A stretch of DNA of 64,000 nucleotides from assembly GCA_001600415.1 (NCBI GenBank), contig BCJX01000001.1, positions 3,668,410-3,732,409 of the forward strand. Direction: 5' to 3'. The translations under genes were made by a program, and so were the position numbers. The notes beneath the pieces were generated by a model, which did no database searches, was not told the DNA's origin, and was given only the letters and a program-made list of their open reading frames with translations. Position 1 is the first letter of the stretch. Each line of letters begins with the position of its first letter. Positions 36,508 through 46,900 of the stretch are shown piece after piece. This DNA comes from Pascua guehoae (taxonomy: Eukaryota; Basidiomycota; Tremellomycetes; Trichosporonales; Trichosporonaceae).

Positions 36508-38785
36508 TCATAATGTACGCATACTCCCCTGTCAGCAATGGTGCACTGGACGCGAATGTGACAATGTGAAAACCAAACGTACCTGTGGGTCGTTGGCGTG
36601 GTTCTTGGCGACACACTTTTGGGCCTCTGCGAGCCAGTCGTTCTCGACGAGCCGGCGGTGGCGTTCGCGGACCGTGTCCATGCGCATGTTGGGTGCTGCA
36701 GTGTCAGCCGGACTCCACCAGGCGGAGGGGGGAGGGTGTGGGGGAGTGGGGGGCGACGTCCATACAGCCGGAGACCCCGCCCAGTCCGAGACACCACACC
36801 ACACTGCACTCACGAATGTATCGCCCGATGGGCGTGCTTGCCGCGCGGGCGAGGGCTGCCGCGAGGCCGTCCTTGTCGTGGTGGCGCTGGCGTTAGCGGG
36901 GACGTGAGCAGTATGTGGAATTATTCGCCCATGCACATGCACAGGCACATGCATACCGGTACGGCACTCACGACGTGGTAGACATATGGCTCGTGCTCGT
37001 ACTTGAGCGCATTCTGCTGCGTGTTCCAGTACTCGCGGTTGTCGGGCTCGTCGTCGCTCCAGGAGAAAATCCTGCGCGTCAGCCAATGCCACCATGACGA
37101 GCAGTCAGGCCTCGTGAAGCCGCCAGTTGCCGCACTGGCCCCATTAAGAACCCACACATTGATAAACGGCACGCCGATACACAGCTCATCATAAGCTGCG
37201 CGTCAGCGCGTCAGCCGCCACCCCCGCCAACGTCCACCCACGCGAAGGCGAGAGCACTGGCCACCCGATCCCAAGCAACATCTTGCTGCGTCCCAGCGTC
37301 TGCGTCCACTGGCGGCCCATGGTCGTCACCCCGGGCTCGGCGACCGCGTCCCCGGCCTCCCCGGCCGTGGCGATGATTTGGAACGCGACGTCGCGCCCGC
37401 GGTCCTGGATGGGGGGCACCGCGTCGCGCGCCGCGGACAGGAGGCCGAAATACTGGCTGTGCTTGGCGTCAAAGTAGCGCGTCTCCTTGGCGAGGACGAG
37501 GGCGCGGTGCTCGCGTTCGGTGAAGATTGGCTCGGAGAGGCAGCGGGGCTCGATCGAGTAGCCTCGAGTGTCAGTGGTTCACCGGAGGTCAAGGCACTGA
37601 TGGTGTCGTCGGCATCAGGACAATACCGACGATGGCGCTGTTCCACTCCATGCGGCGCCATGCCACACGCGCCCAACTCACCAAGGTACTGGTTCCCATT
37701 ATCCACATGCCCCACGCCATGCCGCGCATAGTCCTCGGGCGAGAGCGTCCACTGCCCGCCCAGGGGGTTGACGGCCTCTGTCCAAAAGTAAAACGCAAAG
37801 CTCTTCCAGAGCGGGATCCCGTCCATGAAGTCCGCGCTCTGCATGCAGCCCTTCTGGCCCGTCTGCCAGTCGCCCTCTGCAAACGACTCGAGCCCCTCGA
37901 GGTCCTTGTAGTTTGTCCCGTTGCGTGCCAGGCAGTGCTCAAAGTCGCTCCCTTCCCACAGCACCACGCGGACCATGTCCGGGATTGCCTGGTGGATCAT
38001 GAGCGTGTCCATGTGGCCAGACGTGAAGAGGCGCGTGTACCCGAGGTCGCGCAGGGAGCGGATCGTCGAGCGCGCCCACACGTCCTCGCCTGCTGTGCCG
38101 CCCTCCTCGGCGAATCCTGCCCTGTCAGCGGGGCAATCCACTAGTAGCCTGGGTGGGGGTGATTAAACGCACGGAAATGGTAGCTCTCGAGGATGACGAC
38201 GCTGTCCTGCCCGCGCCTGCACGTGTTGGACTCGAGACACGCGGCCAGCTCGTCGAGGACTTTGAAGTTTTGCACCCGGATCCCGCGGATGTTTGGCCTG
38301 CCGTGTGAGTACCCAATCCATTGCTTTTCTCTGTAAAAAAAACCCTCGCGCGCGTTTGCGAACGCGGTATGTTGTCTAGGAAGAAATAAATGCCACGATA
38401 CGTACACCACCGGGTATCGCTCCTCGAGCAGCCCCTTGAGGACACGCACACGCACGGCGTGCCCCACCCCGGGATTCTTCTTCCACGCCAACGGGCGCGT
38501 CTTGGGGTGGATGAAAAAGCCGAGGAGGAAGAAGACGACGCCAATAATGACAATCAGAGCCCACCGGCCAAACAACCTAAGTGTCAGCGACTTGCTTGAC
38601 CGCACTATACACCCAGAGGCTGCCACCGCCGCTGTGCTGGTCGGTGCGCAGACAACAACTCACACCCGGCCCAGTCGTTTCCCCAGCCCGGAGCGCACCG
38701 GCACAGGCTTGGGGCCCCTCTCGACATCCCCGCCGAGGAGGGGGGCCCTGTCGGGGTCGGAATCGCGGTATGAACTCGGCGCCAT
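36508..38785 (-). CDS. GT18-like (MGAT5-related) type II membrane glycosyltransferase
   Basis: Ten exons: 38785-38664, 38576-38406, 38330-38173, about 38140-37682, 37562-37242, 37195-37156, 37071-36972, 36886-36814, 36695-36583 and 36528-36508 (about 525 aa). The N-terminus has a basic cytosolic tail and one TM helix (WALIVIIGVVFFLLGFFI), as in Golgi glycosyltransferases. The lumenal part contains NQYLGYSIEPRC, RSKMLLGIGWPVLSPSPYDELCIGVPFIN, NREYWNTQQNALKYEHEPYVYHV and ERHRRLVENDW, the layout of basidiomycete GT18 proteins, the family of N-acetylglucosaminyltransferase V. Donor and acceptor are not deducible. The exon 3/4 junction is uncertain: a 32-nt intron, or a 51-nt intron with a GTTTAA donor, both keep frame. 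The last exon is 21 nt. Confidence 0.72.
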
Positions 38786-39037
38786 CGTTCGTCGACAACG
38801 GCAAGAGAAGCCGACAAGGAGACCCGCTGTAGTGGTTGCTGTGTACTTTGCCCCCCTGAGACCGCTTTACACACTTTTGGCGGTTCACTGTTGGCCAGCT
38901 TTTGTCAGACTCTGCTCCGAGCTTGGTGTGCTTACAGTTGGTTATCGCTTGATCAGCCTGAATGGTCGTCGTGTCCCTCGTGAGCACGGATCTGGTTCGT
39001 TTGATATAGACCTTTGTAGTTTACTGGTAGTGTTTTG

Positions 39038-39173
39038 ATGGGCAGTGTAGCGATGGGCAGTGTGTGAGCAGTGTGTCGATGGGCAGTGTGTGAGCAGTGT
39101 GTCGATGGGCAGTGTGTAAGCAGTGTCGATGGGCAGTGTATGAGCACTGTCGATGGGCAGTGAGCCGTGTCCT
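39038..39173 (+). repeat. Minisatellite, gatgggcagtgtgtgagcag unit
   Basis: Six copies begin with gatgggcagtg at 39038, 39053, 39079, 39105, 39129 and 39153, so the spacing is 15, 26, 26, 24 and 24 nt. The 26-nt copies are identical; the 24-nt copies lost two bases in the gtgtgtc segment. Confidence 0.9.
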
Positions 39174-40474
39174 CATACACTATCAACTACTCGTTCCCTT
39201 GGCCTCCCTCAGCCCCCGCCTGGCCATCTTTGCCACTTCGTCCCGCCCAACACTCGCTCGCAGCCTGCGTGCATACTGGGCGGGCGCTCGAACCGAACCG
39301 AACCGAACTCGAGCCACACCCAGCCCGAACAGGTCCACCAGGTCCACCAGGCCACCAGACCAGTTGCTAGTCGAACCGGCGCAAACGTCGGATGTGTCGG
39401 TCACAGCCACAGGTAAGCGTCCAAGTGATCGCCGCGCAAGACGTGTCATGTGCCTCCATGTGCCTCGGTGCCTCGCTGTTCCCGTAACATTGTTTCAGGT
39501 CCCAAGGGCCCAAACCTCTACTCTTCGTCTGCACAGTGTGAGAGCAAGCCAACCCCTGGGAGTCGAGCCGAGGCACTCGGACACGAAGCAAACGCCGCCG
39601 CGGCACCGGCCGCCGGCCGCCGGCACTGCAGATACGACAATAAGGGCACGACGGGGCCAGGTGTGCATGTGCCTCACGGGACGCCGTCGCTAGTCTCTAG
39701 TCGCTGGCGTACATCCACGTCTGCCGTACCCAAGTCCCTTGTGTATGGCCGCGGCTAGAAGCCACTCGTATGTCGGTGCACATGGGTGCGGGAGAGCCAG
39801 TGCGCGCCTCGCCCTGAAACCCAAAAACACATCATCACAACGTGGGATGCCATGTCTGTACCCCGCATCCCTGTGATGCCATGCTGGGGCATACGCTTCG
39901 TCCCTTGGGTCAGCACACCCTTGACGCAGAGTACACTGGCACGAATGGTCTTGGCGCCTTGCCCACCCAGCGTCAACGTCATGATCTGCACTCGCCGCGG
40001 GCCGGAGACGCCGATACCCAGCAAGCTCGAGGTTGGCGTTAGTACGTCGCGCATCCCGGGTGTGGTGGAAACGGCGTTGTGCGGTGCGTGGGTGACCGAG
40101 TGCTGGCTATACCGTGGGGCGTAGGTTGAGCGTTGAGCAGTTGTCGTCCAAGTCATCCGCATCTTGTGTACCTCTACGGTACACCCCCCTCAAACCAAGA
40201 TGCGGACACGTAGGCTCCTGCTTGCGGAATTGCGGAGAGAGCGGGGTCCGAGGACAGGTACGAGACCGAGGCACTGCCGCGCGTACAGGTACGCGCTGAT
40301 CACGCGATCCTGCCCAGAGCAGAGGTGATACGCGTGCGGCGAGATGCTTGTGTGGACGGGAGGGTGTCGGCCGAAGCCGTGACCGAGGGCAACAGCGTTC
40401 GCCACGTCGCGTTCGTTCAGGCGGCTGAGTATTGGCAGGCAAGGTAGTCTGGCCGAGCTTTCTCGCAGATGCTC

Positions 40475-40582
40475 AGATGCTCAAGATGCAAGATGCTCAA
40501 GATGCAAGATGCTCAAGATGCAAGATGCTCAAGATGCAAGATGCTCAAGATGCAAGATGCTCAAGATGCAAGATGCTCAAGA
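40475..40582 (+). repeat. 16-nt minisatellite, agatgctcaagatgca
   Basis: Six perfect head-to-tail copies of a 16-nt unit followed by a 12-nt partial copy. The unit is itself a diverged duplication (agatgctca / agatgca). A 16-nt period does not keep a reading frame, so it is not a protein repeat. Confidence 0.95.
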
Positions 40583-41586
40583 CGCCCTCGCTTGTGACAT
40601 CAACAGGCAGCTTTGTCCTACTGTGCTCGACTGGCACACCTGTGCAGACCCCAACGGCCTTGTCCGACCGCTCGAGCATTCGTTCACCAGTGCAGAGCAC
40701 CACGCTCGAGCCCAAGCCGTGCCTTCGCCGAGGCCAGCTGTGCAGCTGTGAGGTTGAAGGTAAGACAGCGTGCGGACTAGCTTTGCCAAGAGGTGCAGCT
40801 CGGTGCGTCAAAGTTTTGAGACTGCCACTGGGAGCTGGGTGAAGATGCATAGATATGCTCCGGACCAATCCTGGCATTACAAGGGGGCACATTGACCACA
40901 TTGACACTTCCTGCTTGCTGTACCCTGCAGTCCTGCCAAAGCGCTGCGGCACGCAACAAGTCAAGGAGAGCGCGGGGGGGGGGGGGGGGGCGATCGAGTC
41001 TCACAACTTGCCGGACATAGTTGTACACCACTCCACGAGACAACTTTCCGGACATACCTGTACCCCACTTGACGAGACTTGGACCCGGCGAGCAAGATTG
41101 GTCGCAGTGCATCCCCACTCCGGAGTCCATGCTGGCATCTACCAGTGTTCCCCCTTTGCCCTCTTGCGTTCTCCTCGTCGGTCATGGGGACCAGTTGCTG
41201 ACTGATCATGAGACCGAGTCGCGCATGGCGAGTCCAAGGGCCGTGTTCCCGGTCGAATACTCGCGGGCTGGAACGACAGGTCATATCGGCCCATTGGTTG
41301 CGTACCGCAGTGGCCACGATTCCAGTGGGGGAAACGGCCGTGCGGAACGAGGTGAGCGACAGAGTCGTTTGAGGCTGGGGCCATCGGACCAGAGTTTGCT
41401 GCCAACGTGTTGTCTTGACTGTTAGATCGGGCCAAGCGAGTCAGCGCGATAACAGGCTCATTAGCGTATCGACCATATCCGTGGCTTCGCCGTCTCCCAC
41501 TCCCTACGCTCCAACAAAAACCACGACTCTCGTTGGCACGCGGCCGCCAGTGGCGTGCGGACCACGGCCAGCAACATGGTGCATAC

Positions 41587-42339
41587 CTAGAATGCGGGAT
41601 TCCTACCCCCCTCCCAGCCCTCATGAGCGGGATTCTCAAGATGCGCCCGCATCAAGATCCCCGGCCAGCTCGCCTTTGGGTGCTTTTCGCTCGACGGCCA
41701 CGAGTTGCTATCAACCACCACGTCCTTTACGCTACTCGCGCACGGCAGGCCCTGGTTGACGACGGCGTCTGCGAGCGCGCGCTCCACCTCGAGGCGGGGG
41801 AGGTGCGCCTCAATCAGCTGCGCATAGGCGCTCGCACCCGGTGCGAGGGCGTCGCGCGCCTCGGGAGGTGAAAAGTCGCACCGCACACCGAGACGGACGA
41901 GGCGCGAGAGGGGGTCGATACGCTCTGCAATCCCCGCGCTCGTGTGGACTGCGACCGCGGTCCAGACGGCGTGTGCGTCGCCATCCCCGATCCCGTGCGC
42001 CAGGCAGTGCGCCTTGGCGGCGTCTGCGCCCTCGACCTCGAAGCGCTGCGGGCCGTTGAATGCGTCGCTCGCACCCAGGTCGTGGCACAGGCTCGCGATG
42101 AACAGGAGCCGCACGGCGCGAGTGCCGTTGGCGGCCCACCACTCGGGCCACTCGGACGTGTCCCGCTCCGCGAGCCAGAGGGAGAGCAGAAAGACACGCA
42201 GGCTGTGGTTGAATATCGGCGCGGGGACGGACCGGCGCGCGAGGCTCAGTGCGGCCGTGCATGCGGCATCGGTGGGGATGAGCTCGGCGATTTCCGCTGG
42301 GAGCTTGGCGACGGTGTCCGCGTTGTTTGGTTCGGGCAT
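41587..42339 (-). CDS. Cyanamide-hydratase-like HD-domain protein
   Basis: A single exon of 250 aa, matching the ~240-aa cyanamide hydratase/Ddi2 family, Zn-dependent HD-domain enzymes that turn cyanamide into urea. Metal-site motifs are present in order: NHSLRVFLL, ASLCHDLGASD (the HD pair) and AVAVHTSAGIA. FEVEGADAAKAHCLAHG and WEGGRNPAF are further family-style blocks. The start at 42337-42339 is chosen because the protein before it in the same frame is poorly conserved-looking and the usual N-terminus is short. The gene is divergent from GLT1 with 1.5 kb between. The true substrate could be another small nitrile or amide; the family is diverse. Confidence 0.8.
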   Translation of the reverse strand: MPEPNNADTVAKLPAEIAELIPTDAACTAALSLARRSVPAPIFNHSLRVFLLSLWLAERDTSEWPEWWAANGTRAVRLLFIASLCHDLGASDAFNGPQRFEVEGADAAKAHCLAHGIGDGDAHAVWTAVAVHTSAGIAERIDPLSRLVRLGVRCDFSPPEARDALAPGASAYAQLIEAHLPRLEVERALADAVVNQGLPCASSVKDVVVDSNSWPSSEKHPKASWPGILMRAHLENPAHEGWEGGRNPAF

Positions 42340-43875
42340 GGCTCGTGAGCGACGAGGGGTGAGCGTGATGCGGAGGGTGCAGACGGCCGTGCGGCGTGCG
42401 CGTGCGGGCTCGAGGTTGGGCCGTGCTGACGTGAGAGTGAAGAGAAATTCTGGGTAAAGAGTGGAGGTGGGCAGAGCGGATGTTTGAGACACCCGTGTCA
42501 CTATTGGGTGCGGGGGAGTCAGGGGAGTAAGTGGGGCACCAGGTGCGTCGATCACACTGGTCACTGGGTCCAAACATACTGTAGAGTGACTGCCCACTTG
42601 GGACCCAACGCAACCCAACTTTGTTTCCTTTGGGCGTGTCAAAAAACGTCAGGTGGTCATTGTCGGCAACGCTCTTTGAGCCGAACCGGTTACGAGGTCT
42701 GGTGCAAGGACGGTTGAACGCCATGGTGTGCGGTTGTGTTTCCACGCGTGCCACGCGTCCGTGTGCCTCGGATCCGTAGCACCTTTATGCATTCTGTCCC
42801 ATTGCTCTTTACTGGGGCGTGGGCTTGATGGCAACTTCGGGAGTCGACCATTTCGACTTGTCCGGTTTCTTCCGGCTATCGGTCGCATGTGAGTGGGCAG
42901 TGGGCAACGGGTCCCAAGAGGTGGAGGTTTGTGTCAAGCAAAGTGTCTAACGACCATGACAAACCCGCGACACGACCTGGGACCCGGTTGTTCCCCACTT
43001 TTCCGATAGAGACGTTCCAAAGTTTGGGCGCAAACCGAGAATCGCAGATAAGGATTTTGAATAGCCAATCACAACAGTCCAAAGTGAGATGCACCAATGG
43101 GAGTGGGTTTAGAAACACGTGGCGATCAGGATTGATCCCTCTGACGCGCAGCCCCCTTGCCCAATTCAAAAAAGGCATTTCAGGGTAAAAGTGGAACGGG
43201 GCGGCGGCAAAGGCATGAGATCCAAGGGGAGGGGTGCGATGGGTGGCTACAAGGCGGAGACCCCAGGTTACGAGGTGCAAAGAGTGAACGCTGACTGGTC
43301 AAACTGGCGGGAGAAGCAACGACTGATTGATTGATTGATTGATTGCAGAGTGATTGACGACGACTGTGGGCAGAGGCACACCAAGAAAAAGTCTATCTCG
43401 ATTCGTCCCGGCCCACATGCCCCCCCCCCGCGCCTACCCCGCCCTCGTCGGGACGCACCACTGCCACCAAAGCGGAGCGCGGAGCACATAGTAGCCGTAT
43501 CCCGGCCCACGACGCGATGCCATGCCGTGCCATCCCACTGTACCACTGCTGTGTGCTGGCCCACCCCACCCATCCCCCCGATCCCCTCCCCACACGGAAA
43601 ATATCCACCCACCCAACTTCTTTTCTCTCTCTCTCAACTGATATCCCATATCGATAGACAAGACGGCCATTTGCCGCCCCCCCCACCACACAGCACAGAG
43701 CACCACCTAGATACTACAGCTCCCTAGAGGTAGCTTGCGTCAGCCACAAACCCACTTTGTGAGCAACTCGGCTGGGGAGCTCGCTATCAGCCACCGAGCC
43801 ACCACTGCCCGATAACGCCAGCAAAGCAACTGACATGTCGCAGAACCACCTCGACCACCTCGCCCGCCACCCGAC
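42340..43875. promoter_or_regulatory. Shared divergent upstream region of the HD-domain gene and GLT1
   Basis: 1.5 kb between opposite starts. GATAAG at 43047-43052, the consensus of nitrogen-regulatory GATA factors, lies 13 nt before a CCAAT box at 43065-43069; another CCAAT is near 43,095. Further GATAG-type sites occur nearer GLT1. A CT-rich leader precedes GLT1. Regulation by nitrogen is an inference from these motifs. Confidence 0.4.
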
Positions 43876-43933
43876 ATGTGTGGTGTCGGGTTCATCTGTC
43901 ACATCAAGGGCCATGGGAACCACAAGATTGTGA
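43835..43933 (+). other. Upstream open reading frame overlapping the GLT1 start
   Basis: An ATG 41 nt before the GLT1 ATG opens a 32-codon frame that ends inside GLT1, out of frame with it. Its ATG sits between a CTGAC branch-like element and a CAG (43841-43843), so it may be removed with a 5'-leader intron (possible donor at 43759). Confidence 0.45.
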
Positions 43934-46900
43934 GCGATGCACGCAGCATCCTGTGCAACATGACGCACCGCGGTGCCAGTGAGTATTCGTTTTTGCTTAT
44001 CAGACGATGCAAAGTCTTGGCTGGGAGGTTGGACGTGGGAACGACTAGCTGACGCTGCTAGCCGGTGCGGACGCACGCGACGGTGACGGCGCGGGGGCCA
44101 TGACTGGCATCCCGCACGAGTTCTTTGTCCGCGAGGCCCCCCACTCGTTTGAGGCCAAGATCCCCGACGAGGGCCACTATGCTGTCGGCAATCTGTTCCT
44201 CTCGCACACAGAGTACGAGGCTCAGCAGGCCACGTTTGAGGAGATTGCCACCGGGCTCGGCCTGCGCACCCTCGGATGGCGTCTGGTCCCGACCGACAAC
44301 TCGATCCTCGGCCCCGCCGCAAAGGGAAGGGAGCCGCGCATCATGCAGCCGTTTGTCGTCCTCGAGAGCAACTATGGCTCGGGACTGGAGACTGCGAACG
44401 GCCCCTTTGACGAGCGCTACTTTCTCCGCCAGCTCTACGTCCTCCGCAAGTCGGCGACACACAAGATGTGAGTTGCGAGCTTGGTGGCCCTCGGGCCCGG
44501 TCCTGCAGACTAGGAACAAAAGTCACTGACTCCCCAGTGGGCTCAAGAGCGGCTTCTACATCTGCTCCCTCACGCCATCCAACATTGTGTACAAGGGCCA
44601 GCTCTCTCCCGTTCAGGTGTACAACTACTACCACGACCTGAACCATGCGCTGTACAAGTCGCACTTTGCACTTGTCCACTCGCGTTTCTCGACCAACACG
44701 TTCCCATCCTGGGACCGCGCACAGCCTATGCGTTGGGCCGCGCACAACGGTGAGATTAACACTGTCCGTGGCAACAAGAACTGGATGCGTACGCGCGAGG
44801 GCCACCTCAAGTCGGACCACTTTAAGGATGAGCTCCAGCGGCTGTACCCCATTGTCGAAGACGGAGGCTCCGACTCGGCCGCGTTCGACAACGTCCTCGA
44901 ACTGCTCGTTGTCAACGGCGTCCTCACTCTCCCCGAGGCTGTCATGATGATGGTCCCCGAGGCGTGGCAGAACAATGACCTCATGGAGCTTGAGAAGAAG
45001 GCATTCTACGCCTGGGCTGGCTCGCTCATGGAGCCGTGGGACGGTCCCGCGCTCTTTACCTTTTCAGACGGCCGCTTCTGCGGAGCCAACCTCGACCGCA
45101 ACGGTCTCCGCCCCTGCCGCTTCGTTGTCACTTCAGACGACATTATGGTATGCGCCTCCGAGGTCGGCACCATCTCCATTGACCCTGAGCGTATCGTCCA
45201 AAAGGGCCGTCTCAAGCCCGGTCGCATGCTTCTCGTCGACACCAAGGAGGGCCGTATCGTCGACGACAGAGAGCTCAAGCTCAAGACTGCCCAACGGCAG
45301 CCGTTTGGTGCCTGGGTCGACCAGCAGATTATGCGCCTCCCCGAGGTCGTACGCCGTGTCAAGCGTCACGAATCGGTCGACGTGCAGCTCGACTCGACTC
45401 CTCTCGCCAAGGACCCTAAGCTCCTTGCCTTTGCCTACACGCTCGAGCAGCTCAGCATGCTCATGCTCCCCATGGTCCAGGACGGCCACGAGGCGCTCGG
45501 TTCGATGGGCAACGACGCCGCTCTCGCGTGCATGTCCTCAACCCCTCGTACCATCTACGACTACTTCCGCCAGCTCTTTGCGCAGGTCACCAACCCGCCC
45601 ATTGACCCCATTCGCGAGGCGATTGTCATGTCGCTCGAGACTCTTGTCGGCCCCGAGGGAAACCTCCTCGAGATGCGCGCCGACCAGTTACGCCGCCTCC
45701 AGCTCAAGTCGCCCATTCTCACCATTGAGGAGATGAACGCCATCAAGCGGTTCCAGGTCTCGTACGACGACTGGGAGTCGATCACCATCGACATTACCTT
45801 CGACAAGGGCGAGGGTCTTCCCGGGTACCGCAGCGCCCTCGAGCGCGTGCGGCAGGAGGCTCTGCAGGCTGTCAACGCCGGCTTTAAGATTATTGTCCTG
45901 TCTGACCGCGAAACGGGTCCCAACCGTGTCCCTCTGTCAGCACTTCTCGCTACTGGTGGCGTCCACCACTACCTTGTGGCCCAGAAGAAGCGCTCAGACG
46001 TCGCCATCATGGTCGAGACGGCCGAGGCGCGCGAGGTGCACCACATGTGTGTGCTCGCCGGCTACGGTGCCGACGCCATCTGCCCATGGCTCCTCATGGA
46101 GATGATTTACAAGATTGAGCGCGAAGGCATGGCCAAGGATGACCAGACCGCCGAGGAGCTCATTGAAAACTACCGCAAGGCAAACGACGAGGGTATTCTC
46201 AAGGTGCTCTCCAAGATGGGTGTCTCGACGCTCGCGTCGTACAAGGGTGCGCAGCTCTTTGAGGCGCTCGGTATCCACGAAGAGGTCATCAACGAGTGCT
46301 TTGTCGGCACGGCATCCCGTGTCCAGGGTGCCACGTACGAGCTCCTCGCCATGGACGCGTTCGAGTTCCACGAGCGCGCGTGGCCTTCTCGCCCCATTGT
46401 CCGGGTGCCTGGTCTTCCCGAGGCGGGCGAGTACCACTACCGCCAGGGCTCGGAGATGCGCATCAACGACCCAGTGTCCGTGGCATCGCTCCAGGACGCT
46501 GTGCGCGAAAAGAACCAAAAGGCATACGACACGTACTCGCGCAACTCGCACGAGTCGATCAAGCGCGCCACGCTCCGTGGTCTCTTGGACTTTGACTACT
46601 CCAAGACGAGGCCGGTCCCTCTCGACCAGGTCGAGCCATGGAACGAGATTGTGCGCCGCTGCGTCACTGGTGCCATGTCGTATGGCTCCATTTCGATGGA
46701 AGCTCACACCACACTGGCCATTGCCATGAACCGTCTTGGCGGCAAGTCGAACACGGGTGAGGGTGGTGAGGACGCCGAGCGTTCGGTGCCCATCCCCGGT
46801 CCTGGTGCCGGACCCGACGGCCAGCCATACACGCACGCAATGGACCTCCTCCCCGTGTGGGACAGTCGCCGCTCGTCCATCAAGCAGGTTGCCTCGGGCC

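Larger units (their letters stand above)
38786..41586. other. Gene-poor region with two tandem arrays
   Basis: 2.8 kb between the GT18-like gene (start at its left end) and the HD-domain gene (stop at its right end). It contains the two arrays listed separately and a G17 tract at 40,974-40,990. No gene is supported. Confidence 0.55.

Noticed and set aside
39597..39632. CG-rich inverted sequence (gccgccgcggcaccggccgccggccgccggc) as a possible terminator
   Set aside because: Simple GC-rich dyad in a eukaryote without a neighbouring gene end; no functional meaning can be supported.
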